A stretch of DNA of 64,000 bases from contig NZ_CP011125.1 in the NCBI RefSeq assembly GCF_000737325.1, positions 5,704,001-5,768,000 of the forward strand, given 5' to 3'. The translations under genes and the position numbers were made by a program. The notes beneath the pieces were generated by a model. It saw nothing but the letters and a program-made list of their open reading frames with translations. It did no database searches and was not told where the DNA came from. The DNA is from Sandaracinus amylolyticus. Lineage in GTDB: Bacteria > Myxococcota_A > Polyangia > Polyangiales > Sandaracinaceae. Shown here piece by piece: positions 53,645-61,328 of the stretch (the first letter of the stretch is position 1; every line of letters begins with the position of its first letter).

Positions 53645-54130
53645 TCACTCGGTGGGCGGCGTGGTCTCGAAGGTCACGTCGCGGCACGGCTCGCAGGACG
53701 CGGCGCGGAGCGCGCCGCGGATCCCCTCGCCGTCGATCCGCGCGTCGATGGCGAGCTCGCGGCCCGCGCAGGGACCCGACGAAGGCAGCCACGACACCTG
53801 CAGCCGCGAGCCCACGATCCGGCCGTCGGCGACGGTCGTGCCCGCACGCAGGTGGAGGAAGCGGCCCGACTGCTGGACCGCGATCGCATCCTCGCTGCCG
53901 ATGCCGAGGCACGCGCGCGCTTCGTGATCGGGGAGCGGCCACGTGCCCGCGACGACCGGCGGTGCCTCGAGCGACGCACCGGCGCGCATCACGACGAAGA
54001 GGCCTGCGAACGGCAGACCGACCAGCACCAGGTACGCGGCGGCGGAGCGCCACGCCGCGGCGCGCGTGGGTGGTGTCGAAGCTCCCTTCGACGAAGTCGT
54101 GTGCTCGGGCGGGCGCTGAGGTTCGCTCAT
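53645..54130 (-). CDS. Single-pass membrane protein, first gene of the antiporter operon
   Basis: 161 residues. A polar N-terminus of about 28 residues, one transmembrane helix (AAYLVLVGLPFAGLFVVM), and an extracytoplasmic beta-rich domain with three Cys (ARACLG, GPCAGREL, CEPC). No family recognised. It heads the operon and directly follows the palindrome at 54150-54169. Such a small protein could be an accessory or regulator of the antiporters, but this is inferred from position alone. Confidence 0.74.
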   Translation of the reverse strand: MSEPQRPPEHTTSSKGASTPPTRAAAWRSAAAYLVLVGLPFAGLFVVMRAGASLEAPPVVAGTWPLPDHEARACLGIGSEDAIAVQQSGRFLHLRAGTTVADGRIVGSRLQVSWLPSSGPCAGRELAIDARIDGEGIRGALRAASCEPCRDVTFETTPPTE

Positions 54131-54149
54131 GTCCGTAGCCTCGCAAGAT

Positions 54150-54169
54150 TGATAAGGTCTCGCTTATCA
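54150..54169 (-). promoter_or_regulatory. Operator-like palindrome before the antiporter operon
   Basis: TGATAAG and CTTATCA form perfect 7-bp arms with a 6-base spacer, 19-39 bases upstream of the first gene of the operon, overlapping the likely promoter. It is strikingly AT-rich for this genome. The half-site GATAAGCG recurs at 54672-54679 upstream of the decayed gene. A likely protein-binding site. The XRE regulator encoded last in this operon is a candidate binder. Confidence 0.55.
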
Positions 54170-54264
54170 GCGTGCAGACGGGGGGTCAAGGAAGGAAATC
54201 CCCCTGCGGCCGTGGCGCGCGTCGCGTCGGCGTGGCGAGCTCCCGCAGCGCGGCGATCACGTCG

Positions 54265-54643
54265 TCACGATCGTGCTGGTGCAGTGCTGACGAGCGCGAG
54301 CGCAGCGAGCGCGATGCCGAGCGGGAGCGGGACGCTCGATGCGACATCCGCCGCGGCGAGCGCGAGCGCGAAGCGCGCCGGCCACGCGAGCTCCGCGCGC
54401 AGGACGTCGCCCGCGCGACCGCGCGACGCTGCGAGACCGGCGAGCAGCGCGACGAGGAGCGGGTCGACGAACCATCGGCCGCGACGAGGAGCGCGCTCGC
54501 GAGCGCCGCGACGCCTCCCACGACGCGAGCCACGCCGCGGCGCCGAGCGTGAGCGGGAGCGCGACGTCGGCCGACGCGCGCTGCGCACCGACCGCGAGCA
54601 CGACCGCGGCGAGCGCGCCCGCTCTGCGCGACCACGGTCCCAC
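54265..54643 (-). pseudogene. Small membrane protein gene broken by two frameshifts
   Basis: A GTG at 54643 with a GGGAGGGG ribosome binding site opens a good reading frame with two hydrophobic helices (GALAAVVLAVGAQ and VALPLTLGAAAWLAS). The membrane-like sequence then continues in a second frame (VVGGVAALASALLVAAD) and later in a third (WFVDPLLVALLAGLAAS through PLPLGIALAALALVST), ending at 54265. The hydrophobic pattern is unbroken only if two frameshifts are allowed. This is a recently decayed gene, or the sequence has indel errors. It lies directly upstream of the antiporter operon. Confidence 0.6.
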
Positions 54644-54671
54644 GTCCCCTCCCGCGGAAGCGCCAAGTGAA

Positions 54672-54679
54672 CGCTTATC
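54672..54679 (-). promoter_or_regulatory. Second GATAAGCG half-site
   Basis: The 8-base half of the operator at 54150-54169 is repeated exactly, about 28 bases upstream of the decayed gene's GTG, at the same relative distance as in the antiporter operon. Only one half is present. Confidence 0.35.
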
Positions 54680-54703
54680 GCAAAGCTAGAGACGGCGTCA
54701 ACG

Positions 54704-55783
54704 TCAGGTCTTCTCGCCGCGGATGCGCGCGCGCAGGGCCTCGAGCTCGCGCTCGATCTGCTCGTCTCGCGACGGCGCCTTCGGCGACGTGCTCGCTGCC
54801 TCGCGGCGCTCCGGGCCGATCGCCTCGAGCCCTTCGGGGAGCCCGGCGATCGCACGGCGCGACGCAGGATCGCGCACGATGCGCTGCACGCTCGCGGCGA
54901 CGCGCTCGGCGGCTCGGTCGATCTCCAGCGCGGCGAGCGCGGCGCGCGCGCGATCGATCGAGGCGCGCGAGCACGCGTCGTCGATCGCCACCGCGAGCGT
55001 CGCATCGTTCACGACCGTCGTCGCGAGCCCCTCGCTCGCGAGGGCGCGCGCGGTGAAGAGATCCGCAGGGCGCGGCGGCGCGAGGATCGGCGCGGCGCCG
55101 TGCGCGAAGGCGCGCGCGAGCTCGGGGCCGTCGAGCCGCGCGAGGACGCGATCGGCGGCAGTCCACGCGAGGGGCGCGGTCTCGCCATCGGCGAACATGT
55201 GCGCAGGGAACGAGACGCGACGGCGCAGCGCGCGCGCAGCCTCGACGTCCTCGCCGACGTCGAACGCGACGCGCACACCTTCGCGGACGAGCGCGAGCTG
55301 CAGGAGCAGCGCGGTGAGATCGTCCCCGATCACCTGCGTCGGCACGATGACGAGCGGCGCGTCCGCATCGATCCCGAGCGCGGTGCGCGCCGCGTCACGA
55401 TCGCGCTCGCCACGCGGCGCGATCCACGACGCGACCTCGACCCGCGCGCGCGGAGCGCCGAGCGCGATCACCGGATCGACGAGCGACGCGTGCGCGACCA
55501 GCACGTGATGCGCGCTCGCGATCGCGTCCTCCCAGCGCGGATCGAGCCAGCCGATCCATGCGAGGCGCAGCGGGACGTTCGCCTCGTGCGCGCGCGCCAG
55601 CGACTCGGGGTCGAGCGCGATCGCGGCGCTCGCTCCGTCGACGTCGCGGCGCGGCTCGAGCGCGGGCAGCGCGATCGGCGCGGCGCTCGGCTGCGGCGTG
55701 TCCGCCTCGGAGAGCGCATCCGCGAGCGCGTCCGCGATCGCACGCAGGAACGGTCCACGCCCCGACTCGAGCACGGCGATCAT
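54704..55783 (-). CDS. Glycosyltransferase-like protein (GT-B fold suspected)
   Basis: 359 residues, soluble. MIAVLESGRGPFLRAI at the N-terminus, LAWIGWLDPRWEDAIASAHHVLVAHASL in the middle, and a second half with VIVPTQVIGDDLTALLLQLALVRE and ADRVLARLDGPELARAFAHGAAPILAPP, a two-domain pattern like GT-B glycosyltransferases. No clear catalytic motif, so the call is tentative. A charged helical tail (RDEQIERELEALRARI) ends it. The ATG overlaps the permease stop (ATGA), so the pair is one operon. Confidence 0.55.
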   Translation of the reverse strand: MIAVLESGRGPFLRAIADALADALSEADTPQPSAAPIALPALEPRRDVDGASAAIALDPESLARAHEANVPLRLAWIGWLDPRWEDAIASAHHVLVAHASLVDPVIALGAPRARVEVASWIAPRGERDRDAARTALGIDADAPLVIVPTQVIGDDLTALLLQLALVREGVRVAFDVGEDVEAARALRRRVSFPAHMFADGETAPLAWTAADRVLARLDGPELARAFAHGAAPILAPPRPADLFTARALASEGLATTVVNDATLAVAIDDACSRASIDRARAALAALEIDRAAERVAASVQRIVRDPASRRAIAGLPEGLEAIGPERREAASTSPKAPSRDEQIERELEALRARIRGEKT

Positions 55784-57135
55784 CGTGGGCTCTCCTCGTC
55801 GTCGTCGTCTTCTTCGTCTTCGTCGCGCTCGGGAGGCACCGGCGCGTCCGGCGACGTCGGCAGCGTCGGGCCCGCGTCCTCCGCGATCGGCGCGGCGTCC
55901 GAGGGCGTCGCCGCCGCGACCGGGATCACCGGCGCGATCTCCTGCGCGATGTCGGGCACGGACGCGATCGGCGCGGGAGGCTCGCCGATCGGCGCCTCGG
56001 TGCGCTGCACGACCTCGGCGACGCGCTCCACGCCCGCGCCCTCGAGGTAGAGCGGCGACTGCTTGTACCAACGCAGCCCGCGCACGACGAAGATCTTCAC
56101 GACCGCCGCGGCGGGCACCGCGAGCAGCACGCCGAGGAAGCCGAAGAGCTCGCCGCCGACCATCAACGCGACGAGCACCCACACCGCGGGCAGCCCGACC
56201 TTGTCGCCGACGACGCGCGGCACGATCACGAAGCCCTCGAGGCCCTGGCACACGAGGTACGCGACCACGACGAGCGCGGGCTTCGTCCAGTCGGTCCAGT
56301 CGACGAGGCACATCAGGAGCGCCATGCCGAGCGCCGAGCCGCCGCCGACGTACGGGATGAACGCGAGCAGGCCCGCGACGAGCCCGATCGGCACCGCGAG
56401 CCGCACCCCGACGAGCGAGTACGCGCCCGCGTAGAGCACGCCCATCGCGAGCATCACGAGGAGCTGACCGCGCACGAACTGCCCGAGCACCGCGTCGATC
56501 TCGCTCGCGACCTCGACGACCCACGGACGGATGCGCGGCGGCACGAGCTCGCGCGCGCCGACCGTCATGCGATCGAAGTCGTAGAGCAGATAGAACGCGA
56601 GCACGGGCACGATGAGCGCGCTCGCGAGCGCGCCGAGCGCCGATGCCGTGCCCCCGAGCACGAAGCGGAGCGCGGCCTGCGCGGGCGCGGCGGCGTGGCT
56701 CGCGAGCTCGCTCGGATCGAGCTCGAACTGCGTGAGCGCCTCGTCGACGTCGTGCGGCACCGGGATGCCGCGCGCCGTGAGCCAGGGCTCGATGCGCGCG
56801 AGCAGCTCCTGCATCTCGCCCGGGAGCTCCGTCACGAAGTGGATGACCTCGCGCACCATTCCGGGCAGCACGAGCAGCGTGAACACGACCATCACCGCGG
56901 CGACGATCGCGAGCACCAGCGTGATCGCGGCGCCGCGCGGCACGCCGCGCGACTCGAAGCGATCGACGAGCGGATCGAGCAGGTACGCGATGCCGAACGA
57001 GAGCGCGATCGGCGTGAGCACGCCGCGCAGCAGGTACACCGTGCCGCCGACCGCGAGCAGACCGAGCAGCACCACGAGCCACCGCGGGAACATCGCGGTC
57101 CTCGCCGCGCGCCCGCTCCCGTCCGTCCCCGCCAT
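55780..57135 (-). CDS. AI-2E family (PerM-like) membrane permease
   Basis: 451 residues. Eight or so hydrophobic segments: LVVLLGLLAVGGTVYLL, LSFGIAYLLDPLV, ITLVLAIVAAVMVVFTLLVLP, and the family region VRGQLLVMLAMGVLYAGAY and GLLAFIPYVGGGSALGMALL, plus ELFGFLGVLLAVPAAAVVK. This family transports autoinducer-2, ions or lipids in various bacteria. The substrate here is unknown. The C-terminal 60 residues are a highly acidic disordered tail (DEDEEDDDDEE). The start ATG is at 57135, 107 bases from the divergent pilT. Confidence 0.89.
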   Translation of the reverse strand: MAGTDGSGRAARTAMFPRWLVVLLGLLAVGGTVYLLRGVLTPIALSFGIAYLLDPLVDRFESRGVPRGAAITLVLAIVAAVMVVFTLLVLPGMVREVIHFVTELPGEMQELLARIEPWLTARGIPVPHDVDEALTQFELDPSELASHAAAPAQAALRFVLGGTASALGALASALIVPVLAFYLLYDFDRMTVGARELVPPRIRPWVVEVASEIDAVLGQFVRGQLLVMLAMGVLYAGAYSLVGVRLAVPIGLVAGLLAFIPYVGGGSALGMALLMCLVDWTDWTKPALVVVAYLVCQGLEGFVIVPRVVGDKVGLPAVWVLVALMVGGELFGFLGVLLAVPAAAVVKIFVVRGLRWYKQSPLYLEGAGVERVAEVVQRTEAPIGEPPAPIASVPDIAQEIAPVIPVAAATPSDAAPIAEDAGPTLPTSPDAPVPPERDEDEEDDDDEESPR

Positions 57136-57242
57136 CGCGTCTGCTTCTACCAAATCCGCGCTCGCAAGGCGCGTGCGGGCTCGTTTACGCTCTCCACCAA
57201 CACCGGAACGTTGCAGCGGAGACTGCAACGCAGAGAGGCTCG

Positions 57243-58922
57243 ATGCTGCGTCTCGATTTCTACGTCCAGCACCTCGTCCGTCACAACGCGCGCGAGGTGA
57301 TGCTCGCGTCGGGCGAGCCTGTGCGCTTCCGGTTCGCGGAGGGCGAGCGCGCGTCGAACACCGCGATCGAGCACGCGCAGGTCGTGCAGCTGGTGCAGGA
57401 AGCGGCGCCGCCCGCATCGATCGACGAGCTGCGACGCACGCGGAGGACGTCGTTCCAGCACGCCGCGACCGGTGGGATCCTCGTGCGCGTCGAGGTCGAC
57501 GCCGCGCAGGCGGCGGAGTGGCGCGTCGTGGTGCGCCCCGAGGACGACGGGGGCGCGATCGAGCTCGACGGAGTGGGTGTGCGACCGCCGCCGCGAGGAG
57601 GCGTGGAGCGCATCACGGCGGAGCGCCCGGTCGTGGAGAAGGCGGCCGTCGTGGAGAAGGCGACGATGGCGCAGTCGCCCGCCGCGCGGATGGGCGCGCC
57701 GCGTCCGGCGCCCGTCGCGAGCGAGCCCAAGAGCGATCCGAAGAGCGGCGAGATCCGCATCGAGCCGGGGCACTCGAGGAACGCGATGAACGCGTCGGGC
57801 AAGCGCGTCGACGCGGTGCTCGGCGAGCCGAAGATCAATCACTTGCTGCGCATGATGGTCGCGTGCGGCGCGAGCGATCTGCACCTCTCGAGCGAGGTGG
57901 TGCCGATGGTGCGACGCCACGGCGAGATGACGCCGCTCTTCGATCGCGCGCCGATCGAGGACCGCGAGATGCGCGAGCTCCTGCTCGAGATCGCACCGGC
58001 GCGGAACAAGGAGGAGTTCGGCGCGAAGAACGACACCGACTTCGCGCACACGATCGAAGAGGTCGCGCGCTTCCGCGCGAACTACTTCATGGATCGCAAG
58101 GGGATGGGCGCGGTGTTCCGCCAGATCCCGTTCGACATCCTGCCGCCCGAGAAGCTCGGCCTGCCGCCGAAGGTGCTCGAGCTCTGTCATCTGTCGAAGG
58201 GCCTCGTGCTCGTCACCGGGCCGACCGGGAGCGGCAAGTCGACGACGCTCGCGACGCTGATCGACGTGATCAACAGCACGCGCAGCGATCACATCATCAC
58301 GATCGAGGATCCGATCGAGTTCGTGCACCCGAACAAGATGTGCCTCGTGAACCAGCGCGAGGTCGGCGTGCACACGGGGAGCTTCAAGAACGCGCTGCGC
58401 GCGGCGCTGCGCGAGGATCCCGACATCGTGCTGGTGGGCGAGCTGCGCGACCTCGAGACGATCTCGATCGCGATCGAGACGGCCGAGACGGGGCACCTCG
58501 TGTTCGGCACGCTGCACACGACGAGCGCGCCGAGCACGGTGGACCGCATCATCGATCAGTTCCCCGCGGACCGTCAGGCGCAGATCCGCACGATGCTCAG
58601 CGAGTCGCTGCGCGGCGTGATCGCGCAGATGCTGTGCAAGAAGAAGGGCGGCGGGCGCGTCGCGGCGTACGAGGTGATGATCGCGAACCCCGCGGTGTCG
58701 AACCTCATCCGCGAGGGCAAGACGTTCCAGCTGAAGAGCGTCATGCAGACGGGGCGCAACCTCGGCATGCAGACGATGAACGATCACCTGATCGAGCTCG
58801 TGAAGGCCGAAAAGGTCGAGCCGCTCGAGGCCTACATGAAGAGCAACGACAAGCAGGTCATCAAGGACATGCTCCTCAAGGCCGGCTTCAAGCTCGACCT
58901 CGGCGGCGTCCAGGAGCATTGA
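57243..58922 (+). CDS. pilT: PilT-type retraction ATPase with an extra N-terminal half
   Basis: Type IV pilus retraction motor. 559 residues, about 200 more than usual. The C-terminal 370 residues are a standard PilT: KINHLLRMMVACGASDLHLS, VTGPTGSGKSTTLATL (Walker A near residue 326), EDPIEFVH, ALREDPDIVLVGELRD and HLVFGTLHTTSA, and KSVMQTGRNLGMQTMNDHL. The first 100 residues (LRLDFYVQHLVRHNAREVML) look like a diverged second copy of the PilT N-terminal domain, joined by a Pro/Ala/Lys-rich linker. The start has GAGAGG upstream. Followed by a strong hairpin. Confidence 0.94.
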   Translation: MLRLDFYVQHLVRHNAREVMLASGEPVRFRFAEGERASNTAIEHAQVVQLVQEAAPPASIDELRRTRRTSFQHAATGGILVRVEVDAAQAAEWRVVVRPEDDGGAIELDGVGVRPPPRGGVERITAERPVVEKAAVVEKATMAQSPAARMGAPRPAPVASEPKSDPKSGEIRIEPGHSRNAMNASGKRVDAVLGEPKINHLLRMMVACGASDLHLSSEVVPMVRRHGEMTPLFDRAPIEDREMRELLLEIAPARNKEEFGAKNDTDFAHTIEEVARFRANYFMDRKGMGAVFRQIPFDILPPEKLGLPPKVLELCHLSKGLVLVTGPTGSGKSTTLATLIDVINSTRSDHIITIEDPIEFVHPNKMCLVNQREVGVHTGSFKNALRAALREDPDIVLVGELRDLETISIAIETAETGHLVFGTLHTTSAPSTVDRIIDQFPADRQAQIRTMLSESLRGVIAQMLCKKKGGGRVAAYEVMIANPAVSNLIREGKTFQLKSVMQTGRNLGMQTMNDHLIELVKAEKVEPLEAYMKSNDKQVIKDMLLKAGFKLDLGGVQEH

Positions 58923-58927
58923 GTTTC

Positions 58928-58953
58928 GGGAGGGGTCTTGGAAGACCCCTCCC
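58928..58953. terminator. Perfect 12-bp hairpin after pilT
   Basis: GGGAGGGGTCTT and AAGACCCCTCCC pair with a 2-base centre, 6 bases after the pilT stop. No T-run. Works symmetrically for both convergent genes. The sequence GGGAGGGGTC also occurs in the arms of the 30518-30702 element. Confidence 0.6.
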
Positions 58954-58959
58954 TGAACG

Positions 58960-58987
58960 CTGCGCGCGGGGCCCCAGCCCCGCTTGC
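58960..58987 (-). repeat. Copy 2 of the repeat shared with 38076-38103
   Basis: Exact 28-base match, in inverted orientation, to 38076-38103. It follows the hairpin after pilT, again in a gap between convergent genes. Confidence 0.9.
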
Positions 58988-59070
58988 TCTCGTTCGCAAC
59001 GCGGCGACTCGTGACGGAGCCGGCGGCGTCGGCGCGTCGGCGGCGACGCGCACGCCGTCGGCGCCTGCCG

Positions 59071-59865
59071 TCAGGGCACCTCGAACGTGACGCCGAGCGT
59101 GCCGCCGTAGGGCGCGGGCGCGCTCGCGACGTGCACGCCGACGCCGATCGCGACGCCGGCGATTAGCGCGGCGCCGCCGCCGAGGATCGCCCAGAAGACG
59201 GGATCCTCGAGCAAGCTCGTGTCGTCGTCGCGCGTCGGGGGCTCGACGTGCATCGTGGTCGCGAGCGGCGTGGTCGGTGCGGGGGGCTCGACGGGCGCGA
59301 GCTCGATCACGCGCTCCACGTCGGCGCCCGGTCGCACCGCGATCTCGTGACGCTGATCGACGTACCCCGGCGCGCTCACGACGACGACGTGATCACCGGG
59401 ATCCGCGATCGTCGTGCGCTCGGAGCCACCCGCGAGCGGAGCGCCATCGAGCGCGACGCTCGCGTCGTCGGGCTCGACGCGCAGCGTGATGCGCGCGAGG
59501 CGCGCCTCGGCGTCGACACGCAGGCGCATCGCCTCGCGCCGATCGACCTCGTCGGCGACGGGATCGCTCGTCGCGAGGTACTCGTCGATCGCGCCGATCG
59601 CCGCGCGCAGACGCCCGAGGCGATCGAGCGCGATCGCGATGTTGAAGAGCGTGCTCGGCCGCTCGACGAGCGCGCGAGAGCGGCGGAACGCGTCGAGCGC
59701 CTCCGCCCAGCGCTCCTCTCGGCTCGCGCGGACACCCTGCTCGAACAGCGTGCGCGCCTCGAGGGCGCGCAGCTCGTCCGTCGACGGCGCGGTCTCGACC
59801 GTCTGCGCGCGCGCCGACGACGCCACGGCGAGCACGAGCGCGACGGTGAGCGCGCGGATCACCAC
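59071..59865 (-). CDS. Secreted TPR/PEGA-type protein
   Basis: 264 residues. Signal peptide (ALTVALVLAVASSARA), TPR-like helices at about 35-100 (EQGVRASREERWAEALDAFRRS), a PEGA-like strand repeat at about 115-170 (ARITLRVEPDDASVALDGAPL and GDHVVVVSAPGYVDQRHEI), a Pro/Thr linker and a hydrophobic segment near 225-250 (VFWAILGGGAALIAGVAIGVGVH). Common in myxobacterial envelope proteins. The GTG start overlaps the stop of the kinase gene, so it is the last gene of a three-gene operon. Confidence 0.83.
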   Translation of the reverse strand: MVIRALTVALVLAVASSARAQTVETAPSTDELRALEARTLFEQGVRASREERWAEALDAFRRSRALVERPSTLFNIAIALDRLGRLRAAIGAIDEYLATSDPVADEVDRREAMRLRVDAEARLARITLRVEPDDASVALDGAPLAGGSERTTIADPGDHVVVVSAPGYVDQRHEIAVRPGADVERVIELAPVEPPAPTTPLATTMHVEPPTRDDDTSLLEDPVFWAILGGGAALIAGVAIGVGVHVASAPAPYGGTLGVTFEVP

Positions 59866-61328
59866 TCGGTCCTCACCGAAGGCCGCTCGGTCTCCTCCTG
59901 CGACGGCGCTGCGGGCTCGCTCGGCGTCGGATCGCTGGGCGTAGGACGGCCGCGTGCGCCGCGGGGCGGCCGCGGGGTGCTCGCGCTCTGCGGCGTCGTC
60001 GCGATCGTCGGCGTCGTCACGGCGGGCGTGACCACGGTGGGCGTGGTGACGACCGACGCGTCGCTCACGATCGCGGCGCTCGCCGCGTCGATCGCCTCGT
60101 GATCACGCGCGGACGCCGTCGCGGTGCTCGGCGCCGTCGGCTCGGTGCGCGCGGTGCGCGACGACGATGCGCCGAGCGCGTACGCGACCACCGCGAGCGC
60201 CACCACGGCCACCACGATCGCGGCGTTGAAGTAGAAGCGACGGCGCGGCGGGAGCTGCACGCTCGGCGCGGGCGTGACCGACTCGTCGTCGCGTCGCGCC
60301 GCGGGCTGCGACTCGATCGTGGGCGCGCTCTCGATCGCGGATCGATCGCCGGTGCGCTCCGACGACGCGACCTGCACCTCGATCGGCGCGAGATCGCCCG
60401 TGCGCGCCGGCGGCGGCGCGCTGGGCTCGTCGGGGACCTCGTCGGGGATCGCGATGCCGAGCTGCGTCGCGGCGTCGCGCAGCGCGTCGCGCATGACGCG
60501 CGCATCGAGGAAGCGCGCCGCGGCGTCGTTCTGCATCGCGTGCTCGATGACGCGCACGAGCGGACGCGGCACGTCCGGCGCGACGCGCGAGAGCGAGGGC
60601 GGCGTGCTCGTCATGATCTTCACGAGCACGCCGGTCGCGGTCTCCGCGTCGTACGGCAGCTTCCCGCTGAGGCACTCGAAGAGCAGCACGCCGAACGACC
60701 ACACGTCGCTCGCGGGACCGATCTCGCCGGAGCCCGACGCCTGCTCCGGGGACATGTAGTGCGGCGTGCCGACGATCGCGCCGGTGCGCGTGCCCGGGGT
60801 GCCGCTCGTGTCCTCGAGGATCTTCGCGATCCCGAAGTCGAGGAGCTTCGGCACCGAACGATCCCCGCGACCACGCGCCACGAACACGTTGTCGGGCTTC
60901 AGATCGCGGTGCACGAGACCTTTCGCGTGCACGTCGACGAGCGCATCGGCGACCGGCAGCACGATCGGCAGGAGCTCCTCGGGCGTCATCCGCTTGCGCC
61001 GCCGCAGCAGCGCGCCGAGCGACTCGCCCTCGAGCAGCTCGAGCACCATGTAGACGGCGCCGTCGTCCTCCTGGCCCATGTCGAGCACGTCGACGACGTG
61101 CGGATGACGCAGCGCGGCCGCGGCGCGCGCCTCGCGCAGGAAGCGGCGCACGATGTTCGGGTCCTCTGCGAGCGCGGGCCGGAGCAGCTTCACCGCGACC
61201 TGGCGCCCCGTCCACGCGTGCACGCCGGCGTAGACGGTGCCCATCCCGCCGCGACCGAGGATCGCGGACAGGTCGTACTTGCCCGCGAGGCGCGTCCCGA
61301 GGCGCTCGCGCTCGGTCAGGATCGGCAT
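59859..61328 (-). CDS. Membrane-anchored Ser/Thr protein kinase
   Basis: 489 residues. Kinase domain at about 17-290 with GRGGMGTVY, Lys47, HRDLKPDN (Asp142), DFG (164-166) and GTPHYMSPEQ. A Pro/Ala-rich juxtamembrane part, one helix (FNAAIVVAVVALAVVAYALG, about 378-398) and an extracytoplasmic Thr/Pro-rich tail. It starts 13 bases inside the upstream surface-protein gene and ends overlapping the PEGA gene, so the three are translated together. A signalling link between the surface proteins and the kinase is suggested by this arrangement. Confidence 0.93.
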   Translation of the reverse strand: MPILTERERLGTRLAGKYDLSAILGRGGMGTVYAGVHAWTGRQVAVKLLRPALAEDPNIVRRFLREARAAAALRHPHVVDVLDMGQEDDGAVYMVLELLEGESLGALLRRRKRMTPEELLPIVLPVADALVDVHAKGLVHRDLKPDNVFVARGRGDRSVPKLLDFGIAKILEDTSGTPGTRTGAIVGTPHYMSPEQASGSGEIGPASDVWSFGVLLFECLSGKLPYDAETATGVLVKIMTSTPPSLSRVAPDVPRPLVRVIEHAMQNDAAARFLDARVMRDALRDAATQLGIAIPDEVPDEPSAPPPARTGDLAPIEVQVASSERTGDRSAIESAPTIESQPAARRDDESVTPAPSVQLPPRRRFYFNAAIVVAVVALAVVAYALGASSSRTARTEPTAPSTATASARDHEAIDAASAAIVSDASVVTTPTVVTPAVTTPTIATTPQSASTPRPPRGARGRPTPSDPTPSEPAAPSQEETERPSVRTEW

